64,000 bases of DNA from positions 558,001 to 622,000 of the forward strand of contig CANMDF010000003.1 in NCBI GenBank assembly GCA_947496605.1. Reading direction: 5' to 3'. Position 1 is the first letter of the stretch, and the number at the start of each line of letters is the position of its first letter. The position numbers and the translations under genes were made by a program. Below are positions 46,304 to 54,933 of this stretch, in pieces. Source of the stretch: an uncultured Paracoccaceae bacterium (GTDB taxonomy: Bacteria > Pseudomonadota > Alphaproteobacteria > Rhodobacterales > Rhodobacteraceae). Below the pieces are notes generated by a model. That model worked only from the letters and a program-made list of their open reading frames with translations. It ran no database searches and was not told the DNA's origin.

Positions 46304-47203
46304 ATGACCAAAGTGACGACCCATCAGGCTGAAGATGACGCCCGTAACGAAAATATCCTGATCTATGTTGACGGAAAAATCGTGCCAAAGGCACAAGCCA
46401 CAGTGAGCGTCTACGATAGCGGCTTTATGTTGGGTGATGGTGTATGGGAGGGGCTGCGTCTTTATGATGGCAAGTGGGCCTTCATGGATGAACACATTGA
46501 TCGGCTCTTTGAGGCAGCAAAAGCGATCGATCTTGATATCGGTATGGACCGAGAAGGTGTGATTTCCGCCTTGTTAGAGACACAAAAAGCAAATCAGATG
46601 ACCACAAATGCCCATGCACGTTTGATGGTCACGCGTGGCATCAAGGTTCGGCCATTCCAGCACCCCAGTCTGTCGCAATCCGGACCTACGTTTGTGATTA
46701 TAGTTGAGCATTCCCAACCCAAGATCCCGCGCCCTATTACCCTCGCAACTGTGCCACACCAGCGCGGCTTGCCGATGACGCAAGACCCCAAACTGAACAG
46801 CCATTCTAAACTGAATTGCATCCTTGCTTGTATTGCCGCGCAAAAGGCAGGTGCGGATGAGGCGCTGATGCTGGATGTACATGGCTTTGTGAACACGACG
46901 AATGCCTGTAACTTCTTTATCGTTAAAAATGGTGCGGTTTGGACCAGTACCGGCGATTACTGCATGAATGGAATCACCCGGCAAAAGGTAATCGATCTCT
47001 GCCGCGCCAATGACATCCCAATTTTTGAACGGAATTTCAGCTTGGTCGACACCTATTCCGCTGACGAGGCCTTCTTGACGGGAACGTTCGGCGCGCAAAC
47101 ACCTGTCAGCAGTGTTGATGGACGTATGATTGGTGCAGGTGAACTTGGCCCGATGACCTTGCGATTGCGCGGTCTCTACAAAGATCTGGTCGATAACACA
47201 TGA
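46304..47203 (+). CDS. Class IV aminotransferase (BCAT/D-amino acid transaminase fold)
   Basis: The 299-residue PLP enzyme has the fold-type IV features: VSVYDSGFMLGDGVWEGLRL near 48, LMVTRG near 107, and the PLP-lysine segment with Lys169 in NSHSKLNCILA, followed by EALMLDVHGFVNTTNACNFF and the C-terminal GTFGAQTPVSSVDGR. This pattern covers branched-chain, D-amino acid and aminodeoxychorismate lyase-like members, so the substrate is not fixed. Its stop overlaps a sulfotransferase-like gene by 4 bases, so the two are co-translated. That coupling suggests a shared pathway, perhaps on a sulfonated or sulfated amino compound, which is inference. Confidence 0.88.
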   Translation: MTKVTTHQAEDDARNENILIYVDGKIVPKAQATVSVYDSGFMLGDGVWEGLRLYDGKWAFMDEHIDRLFEAAKAIDLDIGMDREGVISALLETQKANQMTTNAHARLMVTRGIKVRPFQHPSLSQSGPTFVIIVEHSQPKIPRPITLATVPHQRGLPMTQDPKLNSHSKLNCILACIAAQKAGADEALMLDVHGFVNTTNACNFFIVKNGAVWTSTGDYCMNGITRQKVIDLCRANDIPIFERNFSLVDTYSADEAFLTGTFGAQTPVSSVDGRMIGAGELGPMTLRLRGLYKDLVDNT

Positions 47204-47898
47204 GGATCGCCATGTGGTCTGGCCCGCGGAACTTGTCGACCGCGATGATGTACGCCTTTGGCAACCGCGCGGATTTCGCTGTTTGGGATGAACCATTCTA
47301 TGCGCCTTACCTGAAAACGACCGGTGCCGATCATCCAATGAAGGACGAGATTATTGCGGCGCATGAAAGCGACCCCGCGATCGTCGCTCAGCGCTGTTTA
47401 GACTCTATTCCAGCCCAAAAGCCGCATTTTTACATGAAACACATGCCGCATCATATGACCTGCGGCTTCCCGCTGGAATGGGCAAAGGACTGCATCAACA
47501 TCCACCTGATCCGGCATCCGGCCCGCGTGATCGCCAGCTATGGGGCAAAGCGGGATGAGATGACGTTGGAAGACATCGGGTTCATGCAGCAAGCCGCACT
47601 TTACGATGAAATCGGCGGGCTGGTAATCGACAGTTCAGATATTCGCGCTGATCCGGAAGGGATGCTTCAGAAACTTTGTGCCGCAATCGATCTGCCCTTC
47701 GACCCCGCGATGCTGCATTGGCAAGCGGGCCCACGCAAAGCTGACGGAATATGGGCCAAGCATTGGTACAACGCCGTGCATCAAAGCACAGGGTTTGCCG
47801 GGGCAGAGGGACCGCTGCCTGAACTGGATAGAACCCAAGAAAAAATGCGGCACCTCGCGATGCCGCATTATGAAAAACTTGCCGACCGAAAACTTTAA
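47200..47898 (+). CDS. Sulfotransferase-like P-loop protein coupled to the aminotransferase
   Basis: The 232-residue protein has the 5'-PAPS-type loop SGPRNLST (7-14) and a 3'-phosphate site in [20 protein letters not shown]. Both fit the cytosolic sulfotransferase fold. The rest ([32 protein letters not shown]) is typical of a small branch that sits next to class IV aminotransferases. No signal peptide or transmembrane segment is seen. It begins in an ATGA overlap with the aminotransferase and ends sharing TTAA with argG. The acceptor is unknown, and it might use the fold without PAPS. Confidence 0.82.
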   Translation: MRIAMWSGPRNLSTAMMYAFGNRADFAVWDEPFYAPYLKTTGADHPMKDEIIAAHESDPAIVAQRCLDSIPAQKPHFYMKHMPHHMTCGFPLEWAKDCINIHLIRHPARVIASYGAKRDEMTLEDIGFMQQAALYDEIGGLVIDSSDIRADPEGMLQKLCAAIDLPFDPAMLHWQAGPRKADGIWAKHWYNAVHQSTGFAGAEGPLPELDRTQEKMRHLAMPHYEKLADRKL

Positions 47899-49109
47899 CC
47901 TTTCCGGTTACGCGCTGCCAACAGCTTCAACCGCAATGCGTTCAGCTGAATGAACCCCTGCGCGTCGGTCTGATCATAAGCGCCCATGTCATCCTCAAAT
48001 GTCACATGTTCTTCGGAATACAGCGTCTGATCCGACCAGCGGGCCACAGTCGTCGCGGACCCTTTGTACAGCTTCACGCGCACAGTACCCGATACGTGTT
48101 CTTGGCTTTTGTCGATCAGGGCTTGCAGCATTTCACGCTCGGGCGAGAACCAGAAACCGTTGTAGATCAGCTCAGCGTACTTCGGCATGATACTGTCTTT
48201 TAGGTGGCCAGCACCGCTGTCCAACGTGATCTGCTCAATGCCACGGTGCGCCTCAAGCAGGACGGTCCCGCCGGGTGTTTCATAGATGCCGCGTGACTTC
48301 ATCCCGATGAACCGGTTTTCCACCAGATCGAGACGGCCAACGCCATGTTTGCCACCAAGTTCATTCAACTTGGTCAGGATGGTCGCGGGCGACATTGTTT
48401 CACCGTTGATCGCGACTGCGTCACCACGTTCAAACGTGATCTCAACCATTTCGGGTGTATCTGGCGCATCCTCTGGCGCGACGGACCGCTGGTACACGTA
48501 CTCTGGTGCTTCCTCGGCCGGATCTTCCAGAACCTTACCCTCGGATGACGTGTGCAGCAGGTTGGCATCCACACTAAACGGTGCTTCGCCACGCTTGTCT
48601 TTCGCGATCGGAATCTGATGCTTTTCCGCAAATTCAATCAGTTTGGTCCGGCTGCCCAAATCCCATTCACGCCAAGGGGCAACCACAGCGATTTCGGGGT
48701 TCAGCGCATAAGCGGCCAATTCAAAGCGGATTTGGTCATTACCCTTGCCTGTTGCACCATGGGAAATCGCATCAGCACCTTCAGCCTCTGCAATCTCGAC
48801 CAGACGCTTGGAAATCAAAGGGCGGGCAATCGAGGTGCCCAACAAATAGAGGCCCTCATACAGCGCATTTGCGCGAAACATTGGGAACACAAAATCGCGC
48901 ACGAACTCTTCGCGCAGGTCTTCGATATAGATGCTTGACGCACCCATCATCTCGGCCTTCTTGCGTGCTGGTTCCAGCTCTTCACCCTGACCCAGGTCAG
49001 CCGTGAAGGTCACAACCTCGCAGCCATATTCAGTCTGCAACCATTTCAGAATGATCGAGGTATCAAGGCCACCTGAATAGGCCAGAACAACTTTTTTCGG
49101 AGCGGTCAT
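47895..49109 (-). CDS. argG: Argininosuccinate synthase
   Basis: ArgG joins citrulline and aspartate with ATP in arginine synthesis. The 404-residue protein has the ATP-pyrophosphatase P-loop [11 protein letters not shown] (8-18), [15 protein letters not shown], the citrulline and aspartate sites ([18 protein letters not shown]) and the C-terminal helix. Length is usual. argH is not in the window. Its stop shares TTAA with the convergent gene. Confidence 0.97.
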   Translation of the reverse strand: MTAPKKVVLAYSGGLDTSIILKWLQTEYGCEVVTFTADLGQGEELEPARKKAEMMGASSIYIEDLREEFVRDFVFPMFRANALYEGLYLLGTSIARPLISKRLVEIAEAEGADAISHGATGKGNDQIRFELAAYALNPEIAVVAPWREWDLGSRTKLIEFAEKHQIPIAKDKRGEAPFSVDANLLHTSSEGKVLEDPAEEAPEYVYQRSVAPEDAPDTPEMVEITFERGDAVAINGETMSPATILTKLNELGGKHGVGRLDLVENRFIGMKSRGIYETPGGTVLLEAHRGIEQITLDSGAGHLKDSIMPKYAELIYNGFWFSPEREMLQALIDKSQEHVSGTVRVKLYKGSATTVARWSDQTLYSEEHVTFEDDMGAYDQTDAQGFIQLNALRLKLLAARNRKG

Positions 49110-49248
49110 AGGAATGCGCCTTTACATCAATATAAGCTTTCCCGCGCGATAACGGTTTTTCCCAACAGGAGCAAGAACTGCTACCCTTCCGTTATTATTG
49201 CCCCATAAATATCCTAGAGAAGGCGCGTAGCGACGAAGGTAAAGCCCC

Positions 49249-49686
49249 CTATCGCATTAAATTAGCCACGAAATCTGCGTCACCTTCGTTGTACAATTCC
49301 GCAATCGCGTCTTCTGGCGCTAGCCAAAGCGCAATATGCCCAGCCTCTGTCGGGGGCCCATGCGGCCGGACGGGCCGTGCCAGATAGATATGGCACAGCT
49401 TTTCGGCCCACATGTCGTACTCTGGCATGAAGGTGAAACGCCGGAATACACCTAGTTTGCGGGGTGCCGCAATCCGCCAGCCTGTTTCCTCAAACACCTC
49501 GCGGTGCAGTGCGTTCAACGGATGCTCGCCCGGATCAATCCCGCCACCGGGTAGTTGAATCTCAAAGTGTGGATCGCCCTGATAAGTCAGCAGCAGCTTC
49601 CCATCCAACGGCAAAATCGCATAAACGCCAGCTCGGTGTTTGTACCGCTGCCCGCTTACTGGCACCTCGCCATACCGTCTGATCAT
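49249..49686 (-). CDS. Nudix hydrolase
   Basis: The 145-residue protein starts MIRRYGEVPVSGQRYKHRAG at 49686, chosen for an AAGGGG ribosome-binding site 6 bases upstream; a longer frame to 49740 has no such site. The Nudix box runs from GGGIDPGEHP to REVFEETGW, with all metal-binding glutamates. It lies head-to-head with hslO, 77 bases apart. Substrate is not predictable; nucleotide-sugar or mRNA-cap-like pyrophosphates are possible. Confidence 0.88.
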   Translation of the reverse strand: MIRRYGEVPVSGQRYKHRAGVYAILPLDGKLLLTYQGDPHFEIQLPGGGIDPGEHPLNALHREVFEETGWRIAAPRKLGVFRRFTFMPEYDMWAEKLCHIYLARPVRPHGPPTEAGHIALWLAPEDAIAELYNEGDADFVANLMR

Positions 49687-49763
49687 AGCTTTACCCCTTG
49701 GACGCTGCCTTGCTCCACCTATATAGGCGCGGTATGCCATCCCTAAACTTGTTAGGAAAGACT

Positions 49764-50756
49764 ATGACCACAGGCACCCAAATCGCCTGGGACGATACCG
49801 TCCTGCCGTTTCAACTTGACGCATCCGACATCCGTGGCCGGGTGGCGCGTCTGGATGGCGTGTTGGAACAGGTTCTCAAACAGCACAACTATCCTCCCAT
49901 GATCGAAGGTCTGGTGGCCGAGATGGCATTGCTGACCGCATTGATTGGTCAAACCATGAAACTGCGCTGGAAACTGTCTTTGCAGGTCCGTGGTTCCGGC
50001 CCCGCCCGTTTGATTGCGACAGATTACTATGGCCCCACAGATGATGGGCAGCCTGCGCGTATCCGCGCCTATGCGTCTTATGATGCCGAGACTTTGGATC
50101 AAACCGCTGATCCGTTTAGTCAAATCGGCAACGGGTATTTCGCCATTCTGATCGACCAAGGCGAGGATATGACCCCTTATCAGGGTATTACCCCCATCGC
50201 TGGCGGGTCGCTTTCTGCCTGTGCCGAGACTTATTTTGCGCAATCCGAGCAAATCCCAACCCGGTTCCAATTGACCTATGGCCAGTCGCAGTTGCCCGGT
50301 GAGGCCACGCATTGGCGGGCCGGTGGCGTGATCTTGCAGCATATGCCCAAAGCATCGCCGCATGTGACTGGTGAGGGTGGATCGGGCGAAGACGGGTTGC
50401 TGGATGCGACAGACATCTTGGATGCTGATGAAAGTGAAAACTGGAACCGCGCCAATGCGCTGTTGGACACGGTCGATGAGATTGAGCTGATCGGCCCAAC
50501 CGTGTCGCCGACGGAATTGTTGGTGCGTTTGTTCCACGAAGAGCAGCCGCGCGTGTATGATGCCCAGCCGATCAAGTTTGGCTGCAGCTGTTCGGACGCC
50601 AAAGTCCGGCAAAGCCTGTCGATCTATTCGGCCAAGGATATCGCTACGATGACGACCGAAGAAGGCACCGTGACCGCCGACTGCCAATTCTGCGGTTCGC
50701 ATTATACCTTTGACCCCGCAACACTGGGGTTTGAGGCCAAGGATGCCAGTGCCTGA
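49764..50756 (+). CDS. hslO: Hsp33 redox-regulated chaperone
   Basis: Hsp33 becomes an active holdase when oxidation releases its zinc. The 330-residue protein starts at the ATG 49764 after AGGAAAG. It has the N-domain (LLTALIGQTMKLRWKLSLQV) and the C-terminal zinc motif Cys274-x-Cys276 and Cys307-x2-Cys310, as CSC and CQFC. All four switch cysteines are intact. Its end overlaps the next Nudix gene by 14 bases. Confidence 0.96.
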   Translation: MTTGTQIAWDDTVLPFQLDASDIRGRVARLDGVLEQVLKQHNYPPMIEGLVAEMALLTALIGQTMKLRWKLSLQVRGSGPARLIATDYYGPTDDGQPARIRAYASYDAETLDQTADPFSQIGNGYFAILIDQGEDMTPYQGITPIAGGSLSACAETYFAQSEQIPTRFQLTYGQSQLPGEATHWRAGGVILQHMPKASPHVTGEGGSGEDGLLDATDILDADESENWNRANALLDTVDEIELIGPTVSPTELLVRLFHEEQPRVYDAQPIKFGCSCSDAKVRQSLSIYSAKDIATMTTEEGTVTADCQFCGSHYTFDPATLGFEAKDASA

Positions 50757-51333
50757 CCTACGCCAAAAACTGCAAGACGCGCTGATCCAAACGGGCGGCG
50801 CGTCTTCTGATTTTGACCTGAACGCTGACGTAAAGGTGCCAGTGCGTGATCTAACCCCGGCGGCCGTATTAATCGGCATTCGGGCCGAGTCAGAGACTGT
50901 TATTTTGACAAAACGCTCTGCGCGGCTGAAACATCATCCGGGTCAGATTGCCTTTCCCGGTGGCAAGCAGGATCCAACTGATCCCACTCTTGTCGATGCT
51001 GCTTTGCGCGAAGCGCGTGAAGAGATTGGCCTGCCATCTGATATCGTTGATGTGCTCGGAACGCTTCCGCCTCATCAAACAGTCACTGGTTATCAAGTCA
51101 CGCCCGTCTTGGCGCTGATCAATGGTCACTACGATCCTGTGCCAGAAGCCGGTGAGGTCAGCGAAGTGTTCGAAGTGCCGTTGGCGCATCTGCTGAAGCC
51201 AGCGAATTTTCTGATCGAAGGGCGTCGCTGGCAGGGCCGAAAAAGACTCTATTACACCGTACCTTTCGGTCCTTACTACATTTGGGGCGCCACCGCCCGC
51301 ATCCTGCGCGCCTTGGCCGAGCGTGCGTCATGA
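50743..51333 (+). CDS. NudL-type CoA pyrophosphatase (Nudix)
   Basis: The 196-residue protein starts MPVPDLRQKLQDAL at 50743, overlapping the hslO end. It has the UPF0035 signature LTKRSARLKHHPGQIAFPGG before the Nudix box (ALREAREEIGL), which marks CoA or coenzyme A derivative pyrophosphatases of the NudL/YeaB branch. Length is usual. The stop overlaps the start of the CCA-adding enzyme (ATGA). Confidence 0.92.
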   Translation: MPVPDLRQKLQDALIQTGGASSDFDLNADVKVPVRDLTPAAVLIGIRAESETVILTKRSARLKHHPGQIAFPGGKQDPTDPTLVDAALREAREEIGLPSDIVDVLGTLPPHQTVTGYQVTPVLALINGHYDPVPEAGEVSEVFEVPLAHLLKPANFLIEGRRWQGRKRLYYTVPFGPYYIWGATARILRALAERAS

Positions 51334-52466
51334 CCCAGATTTCTGCATCTTGGTTGGATGACGACGCTTCGCAAAAAATCTGTAAATTGTTCACTGACGC
51401 AGGCTATCAAGCATGGTTCGTCGGCGGCTGTGTGCGCAACACATTGTTGGGTGAACCTGTTGCTGATCTTGATTTGTCGACCGATGCGTTGCCCAAGGTA
51501 GTGATGCAGTTGGCGAAAGCCGCAAAGATCAAAGCAATCCCAACGGGCATCGACCACGGCACCGTCACGCTGGTCGTCAACGACATCCCTTTTGAGATCA
51601 CAACATTCAGGCGTGATGTTGCAACCGACGGCAGACGCGCGACCGTCGCATTTTCGGATAACATGACAGACGACGCACGCCGCCGCGATTTCACGATGAA
51701 CGCGCTTTTTGCCGATGCGGATGGCCAGATCGCCGACCCATTGGGCGGCTTGCCCGACCTGCATGCGCGGCACATTCGGTTCATCGAAGACGCGGATCAG
51801 CGGATCAAAGAAGACTACCTGCGCATCCTGCGGTTCTTTCGGTTCTATGCTTGGTATGGCGATCCTGAGGAAGGTCCAGATGCTGACGGATTGGCTGCAT
51901 GCGCGAATAACATCGAAGGGCTGCAATCGCTCTCGCTCGAACGGGTTACGGCGGAGATGCTCAAACTGCTTGCCGCCCCCGATCCAGCCCCCGCTTTGGC
52001 GTCGATGGCATCAACAGGCGCTTTGGCGCAAATCTTGCCGGGTGCGGAATCGGGCAGTCTTGCGGTTCTTGTCCACTTGGAACAATCGCTCGCGATTCAA
52101 CCAGATCCACTGCGCAGACTTGCTGTGATCGGCGGCATGCCAACCGAGGCACTACGTCTTTCAAACGCCCAAGCGCGTGATCTTACGCAGATGATTTCTG
52201 GGATGTCCTCGGTTGAGACAAGTTACCGATATGGCGCTGACATCGGGCGCGATGTTCTGTTGATTCAATCTGCATCGCTCGGACAACCCGTCGATCAATC
52301 CGCGCTGGACACTGTCAAAAACGCATCGCAGCAAACATTCCCTCTCAAAGCTGCGGACCTTATGCCAACTCTCAGCGGTCCTGCGCTTGGCAAAGCCTTG
52401 AAAGAGGCAGAAGCGCGATGGATAAGCTCAGGCTTCACTTTGACGAAAGCGCAATTGCTTGACTGA
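51330..52466 (+). CDS. cca: CCA-adding tRNA nucleotidyltransferase
   Basis: The enzyme adds or repairs the 3' CCA of tRNA. The 378-residue class II protein has the palm motif FVGGCVRNTLLGEPVADLDL with the DxD pair, TFRRDVATDGRRATV, RRDFTMNALF and ERVTAEMLKLL. Alphaproteobacterial enzymes of this type match in length. It starts in an ATGA overlap with the Nudix gene and ends 8 bases inside a LysE-type gene. Confidence 0.95.
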   Translation: MTQISASWLDDDASQKICKLFTDAGYQAWFVGGCVRNTLLGEPVADLDLSTDALPKVVMQLAKAAKIKAIPTGIDHGTVTLVVNDIPFEITTFRRDVATDGRRATVAFSDNMTDDARRRDFTMNALFADADGQIADPLGGLPDLHARHIRFIEDADQRIKEDYLRILRFFRFYAWYGDPEEGPDADGLAACANNIEGLQSLSLERVTAEMLKLLAAPDPAPALASMASTGALAQILPGAESGSLAVLVHLEQSLAIQPDPLRRLAVIGGMPTEALRLSNAQARDLTQMISGMSSVETSYRYGADIGRDVLLIQSASLGQPVDQSALDTVKNASQQTFPLKAADLMPTLSGPALGKALKEAEARWISSGFTLTKAQLLD

Positions 52467-53040
52467 GTTCCTGCCCCTGATTGGTTTCGTGTTCTTCGGG
52501 CTCTTTTCGCCTGGCCCAAACGTGATCCTGATCACCGCATCTGGTGCGCGGTTCGGGTTTCAACGGACCATCCCGCATATCATCGGGGTGGCTTTGGGCG
52601 TTGGGGTGATTGCGGCGGTGACAGGCATCGGTATTGGTACTTTGATCACGGCGCAGCCTGCGCTGGGCCTTGTGCTTAAGATTATCGCAAGTCTTTGGAT
52701 TCTATGGATGGCGTACAATCTATGGCGGGCTGATCCAACGAAGACAACAGAAACGGATAAGCCGTTCACATTCCTCGAAGCCGTTCTTTTCCAATGGGTA
52801 AACCCCAAGGTCTGGGCCGTCGCCCTGAGCGCCACGGCCTATGTCGCAACCCTTGCGCCAATCCAGCAAGCGATGTCATTGGCAGCGACTTTTTCCACCA
52901 TCAACCTTGGTGTGTGCACCTTTTGGGCCATCGCAGGCAGCCTGCTGTCTTACCTGCTGACCAACGCTGCTGCATGGCGCATTTTCATGCGTATTATGGC
53001 GCTCGCTTTGGTGGGTTTTTCGGTCCTCCTTTTTCTCTGA
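52459..53040 (+). CDS. LysE-family exporter
   Basis: The 193-residue membrane protein has about five or six transmembrane segments and the LysE/RhtB signature FFGLFSPGPNVILITASGAR near residue 12. It starts with a TTG at 52459, which overlaps the cca stop by 8 bases; no ATG or GTG close by keeps the first helix. Substrates of this family are amino acids such as threonine, homoserine or lysine, but specificity is not predictable. Confidence 0.85.
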   Translation: MTEFLPLIGFVFFGLFSPGPNVILITASGARFGFQRTIPHIIGVALGVGVIAAVTGIGIGTLITAQPALGLVLKIIASLWILWMAYNLWRADPTKTTETDKPFTFLEAVLFQWVNPKVWAVALSATAYVATLAPIQQAMSLAATFSTINLGVCTFWAIAGSLLSYLLTNAAAWRIFMRIMALALVGFSVLLFL

Positions 53041-53085
53041 CTGATCCTTTGCTATAGCTGGCGCATTACCCCGAAAGGCAAGCTG

Positions 53086-54933
53086 ATGTTTCGTTGGTTC
53101 GAAAATCTTGTCGATCCCTATGTGCCCTACAAAGAGAGCGACACGCCGCCCCAGCGGCTCTATCCGTTTCTGCGTGAATACGCAGAGCCGTTTAAACGCG
53201 TGTTCTGGATTACGGGCCTAACCTCGATCGTTATTGCGATCGTTGAGATTTGGTTGCTTGGGTATTTGGGCCGGTTGGTCGATATCCTGTCTGGTGGTAC
53301 GCCAACACAGGTTTGGGCGGAAAGTGGCAAAGAGTTCATTATCGTTGCCATTCTGATCCTGACCATGCGCCCTGCGTTCCACATGTTTCAGATTCTGTTG
53401 CTGAACAATACGATCCTGCCAAATTTTGGCACGTTGGTCCGTTGGCGTGCGCATCGCCATGTATTGCGCCAATCGGTTGGTTGGTTTGAAGATGATTTTG
53501 CCGGGCGCATTGCGAACCGGATCATGCAAACACCGCCCGCAGCGGGTGAAGTGGTGTTCCAGCTCTTTGATGCGATCACGTTCGCTTTGGCCTACGTCAT
53601 CGCAGCGGCTGTTCTCATGGGGCAGGCGGATGTACGGCTTCTGGTTCCGCTATTGCTGTGGATTGTGCCTTATATTTTCCTGCTGCGATGGGTCGTGCGC
53701 CGTATTGGACCTGCGTCTGAAGCTGCTTCAAATGCCCGAAGTGCGGTGACCGGGCGTGTCGTTGATAGCTACACCAATATCCACTCAGTTAAGATGTTCG
53801 CCCATCACGACCGGGAAATCGACTATGCAAAGGAAGCCATTGAAGAGGCACGGCGCACGTTTCAGATCGAGATGCGTCTTTATACGATCATGGATGCGGG
53901 CCTGATGCTGTTGAACGGTTTGCTGGTCGTTGGCGTCGTTGGCTGGGCGATCTGGCTTTGGATGCAGGGTGCGGCCAGTGTTGGTGTTGTCGCGGTTGCG
54001 ACGTCGCTTGCACTGCGTTTGAACGCGATGTCCGGGTGGATCATGTGGGCTGTGACCAATTTTTTCCGTGAATTGGGCGTGGTGTCGGAAGGCATGCAAA
54101 CAATCGCGCAGCCGGTGACTTTGGTGGATGGCAAGACGGCGAAACCACTGGAACTGACAGCCGGTGGCGTCGAGGTGCGCGATCTTTCACACCATTATGG
54201 CAAGCAGTCTGGCGGTTTAGATCATGTAAACCTATTGATCGCGCCCGGTGAAAAGGTCGGCCTTGTCGGTCAATCCGGTGCAGGTAAATCAACGCTCGTT
54301 AAGTTGCTACTTCGCTTCTATGACGTTGAACACGGCGAGATTCTGATTGATGGGCAGGACATCAAGACTGCTACCCAAGACAGCCTGCGGAGTGCCGTAG
54401 GTATGGTCCAACAGGATAGTGCGCTTTTGCATCGGTCTGTCCGTGAAAATATCCTTTACGGGTGTCCGACCGCGACTGAGGACGAAATGATCGCTGCAGC
54501 CAAAAAGGCCGAGGCGCATGACTTTATTCTTGGGCTCGAAGACAACGAAGGAAATGATGGTTATGATGCGCGTGTAGGCGAACGTGGTGTTAAACTATCG
54601 GGTGGCCAGCGGCAACGGATCGCGCTGGCGCGCGTCATTTTGAAGGACGCGCCAATCTTGTTATTGGACGAAGCGACCAGCGCCCTAGATAGTGAAGTCG
54701 AAGCTGCAATTCTTCAGACGCTTTATGGGATGATGGAAGGCAAAACGGTCATCGCAATCGCACACCGCTTGTCGACGATTGCCCAAATGGACCGGATCAT
54801 CGTCATGGATCAGGGGCGCATCATCGAGAACGGGACGCATGACGAATTGCTGGCTGAGAATGGCCAATACGCACGGTTCTGGGCGCGCCAATCAGGGGGC
54901 TTTCTGGGGCAGAACAAACAGGAAGTTGAATGA
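53086..54933 (+). CDS. ABC exporter half-transporter 1
   Basis: The 615-residue protein has an N-terminal six-helix transmembrane domain (about 35-320) and an ATPase domain with Walker A GQSGAGKS (395-402), signature LSGGQRQRIAL, Walker B LLLDEATSALDSE and the His switch IAHRLST. All nucleotide-site residues look canonical. The N-terminal FLREYAEPFKRVFWI precedes the first helix. It overlaps the next half-transporter by 4 bases, which suggests a heterodimer like TmrAB or MsbA-type lipid and drug exporters. Substrate is not predictable. Confidence 0.9.
   Translation: MFRWFENLVDPYVPYKESDTPPQRLYPFLREYAEPFKRVFWITGLTSIVIAIVEIWLLGYLGRLVDILSGGTPTQVWAESGKEFIIVAILILTMRPAFHMFQILLLNNTILPNFGTLVRWRAHRHVLRQSVGWFEDDFAGRIANRIMQTPPAAGEVVFQLFDAITFALAYVIAAAVLMGQADVRLLVPLLLWIVPYIFLLRWVVRRIGPASEAASNARSAVTGRVVDSYTNIHSVKMFAHHDREIDYAKEAIEEARRTFQIEMRLYTIMDAGLMLLNGLLVVGVVGWAIWLWMQGAASVGVVAVATSLALRLNAMSGWIMWAVTNFFRELGVVSEGMQTIAQPVTLVDGKTAKPLELTAGGVEVRDLSHHYGKQSGGLDHVNLLIAPGEKVGLVGQSGAGKSTLVKLLLRFYDVEHGEILIDGQDIKTATQDSLRSAVGMVQQDSALLHRSVRENILYGCPTATEDEMIAAAKKAEAHDFILGLEDNEGNDGYDARVGERGVKLSGGQRQRIALARVILKDAPILLLDEATSALDSEVEAAILQTLYGMMEGKTVIAIAHRLSTIAQMDRIIVMDQGRIIENGTHDELLAENGQYARFWARQSGGFLGQNKQEVE

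Noticed and set aside
46574-47338. Antisense frame of about 254 codons opposite the aminotransferase and sulfotransferase
   Set aside because: The sense genes carry the PLP lysine and PAPS loop; the antisense frame has no ribosome-binding site or motif.
49752-50879. Long antisense frame of about 375 codons opposite hslO
   Set aside because: hslO has complete Hsp33 motifs including four zinc cysteines, and the antisense product has no recognisable domain and is rich in Gln and His, typical of a shadow of a GC-biased gene.
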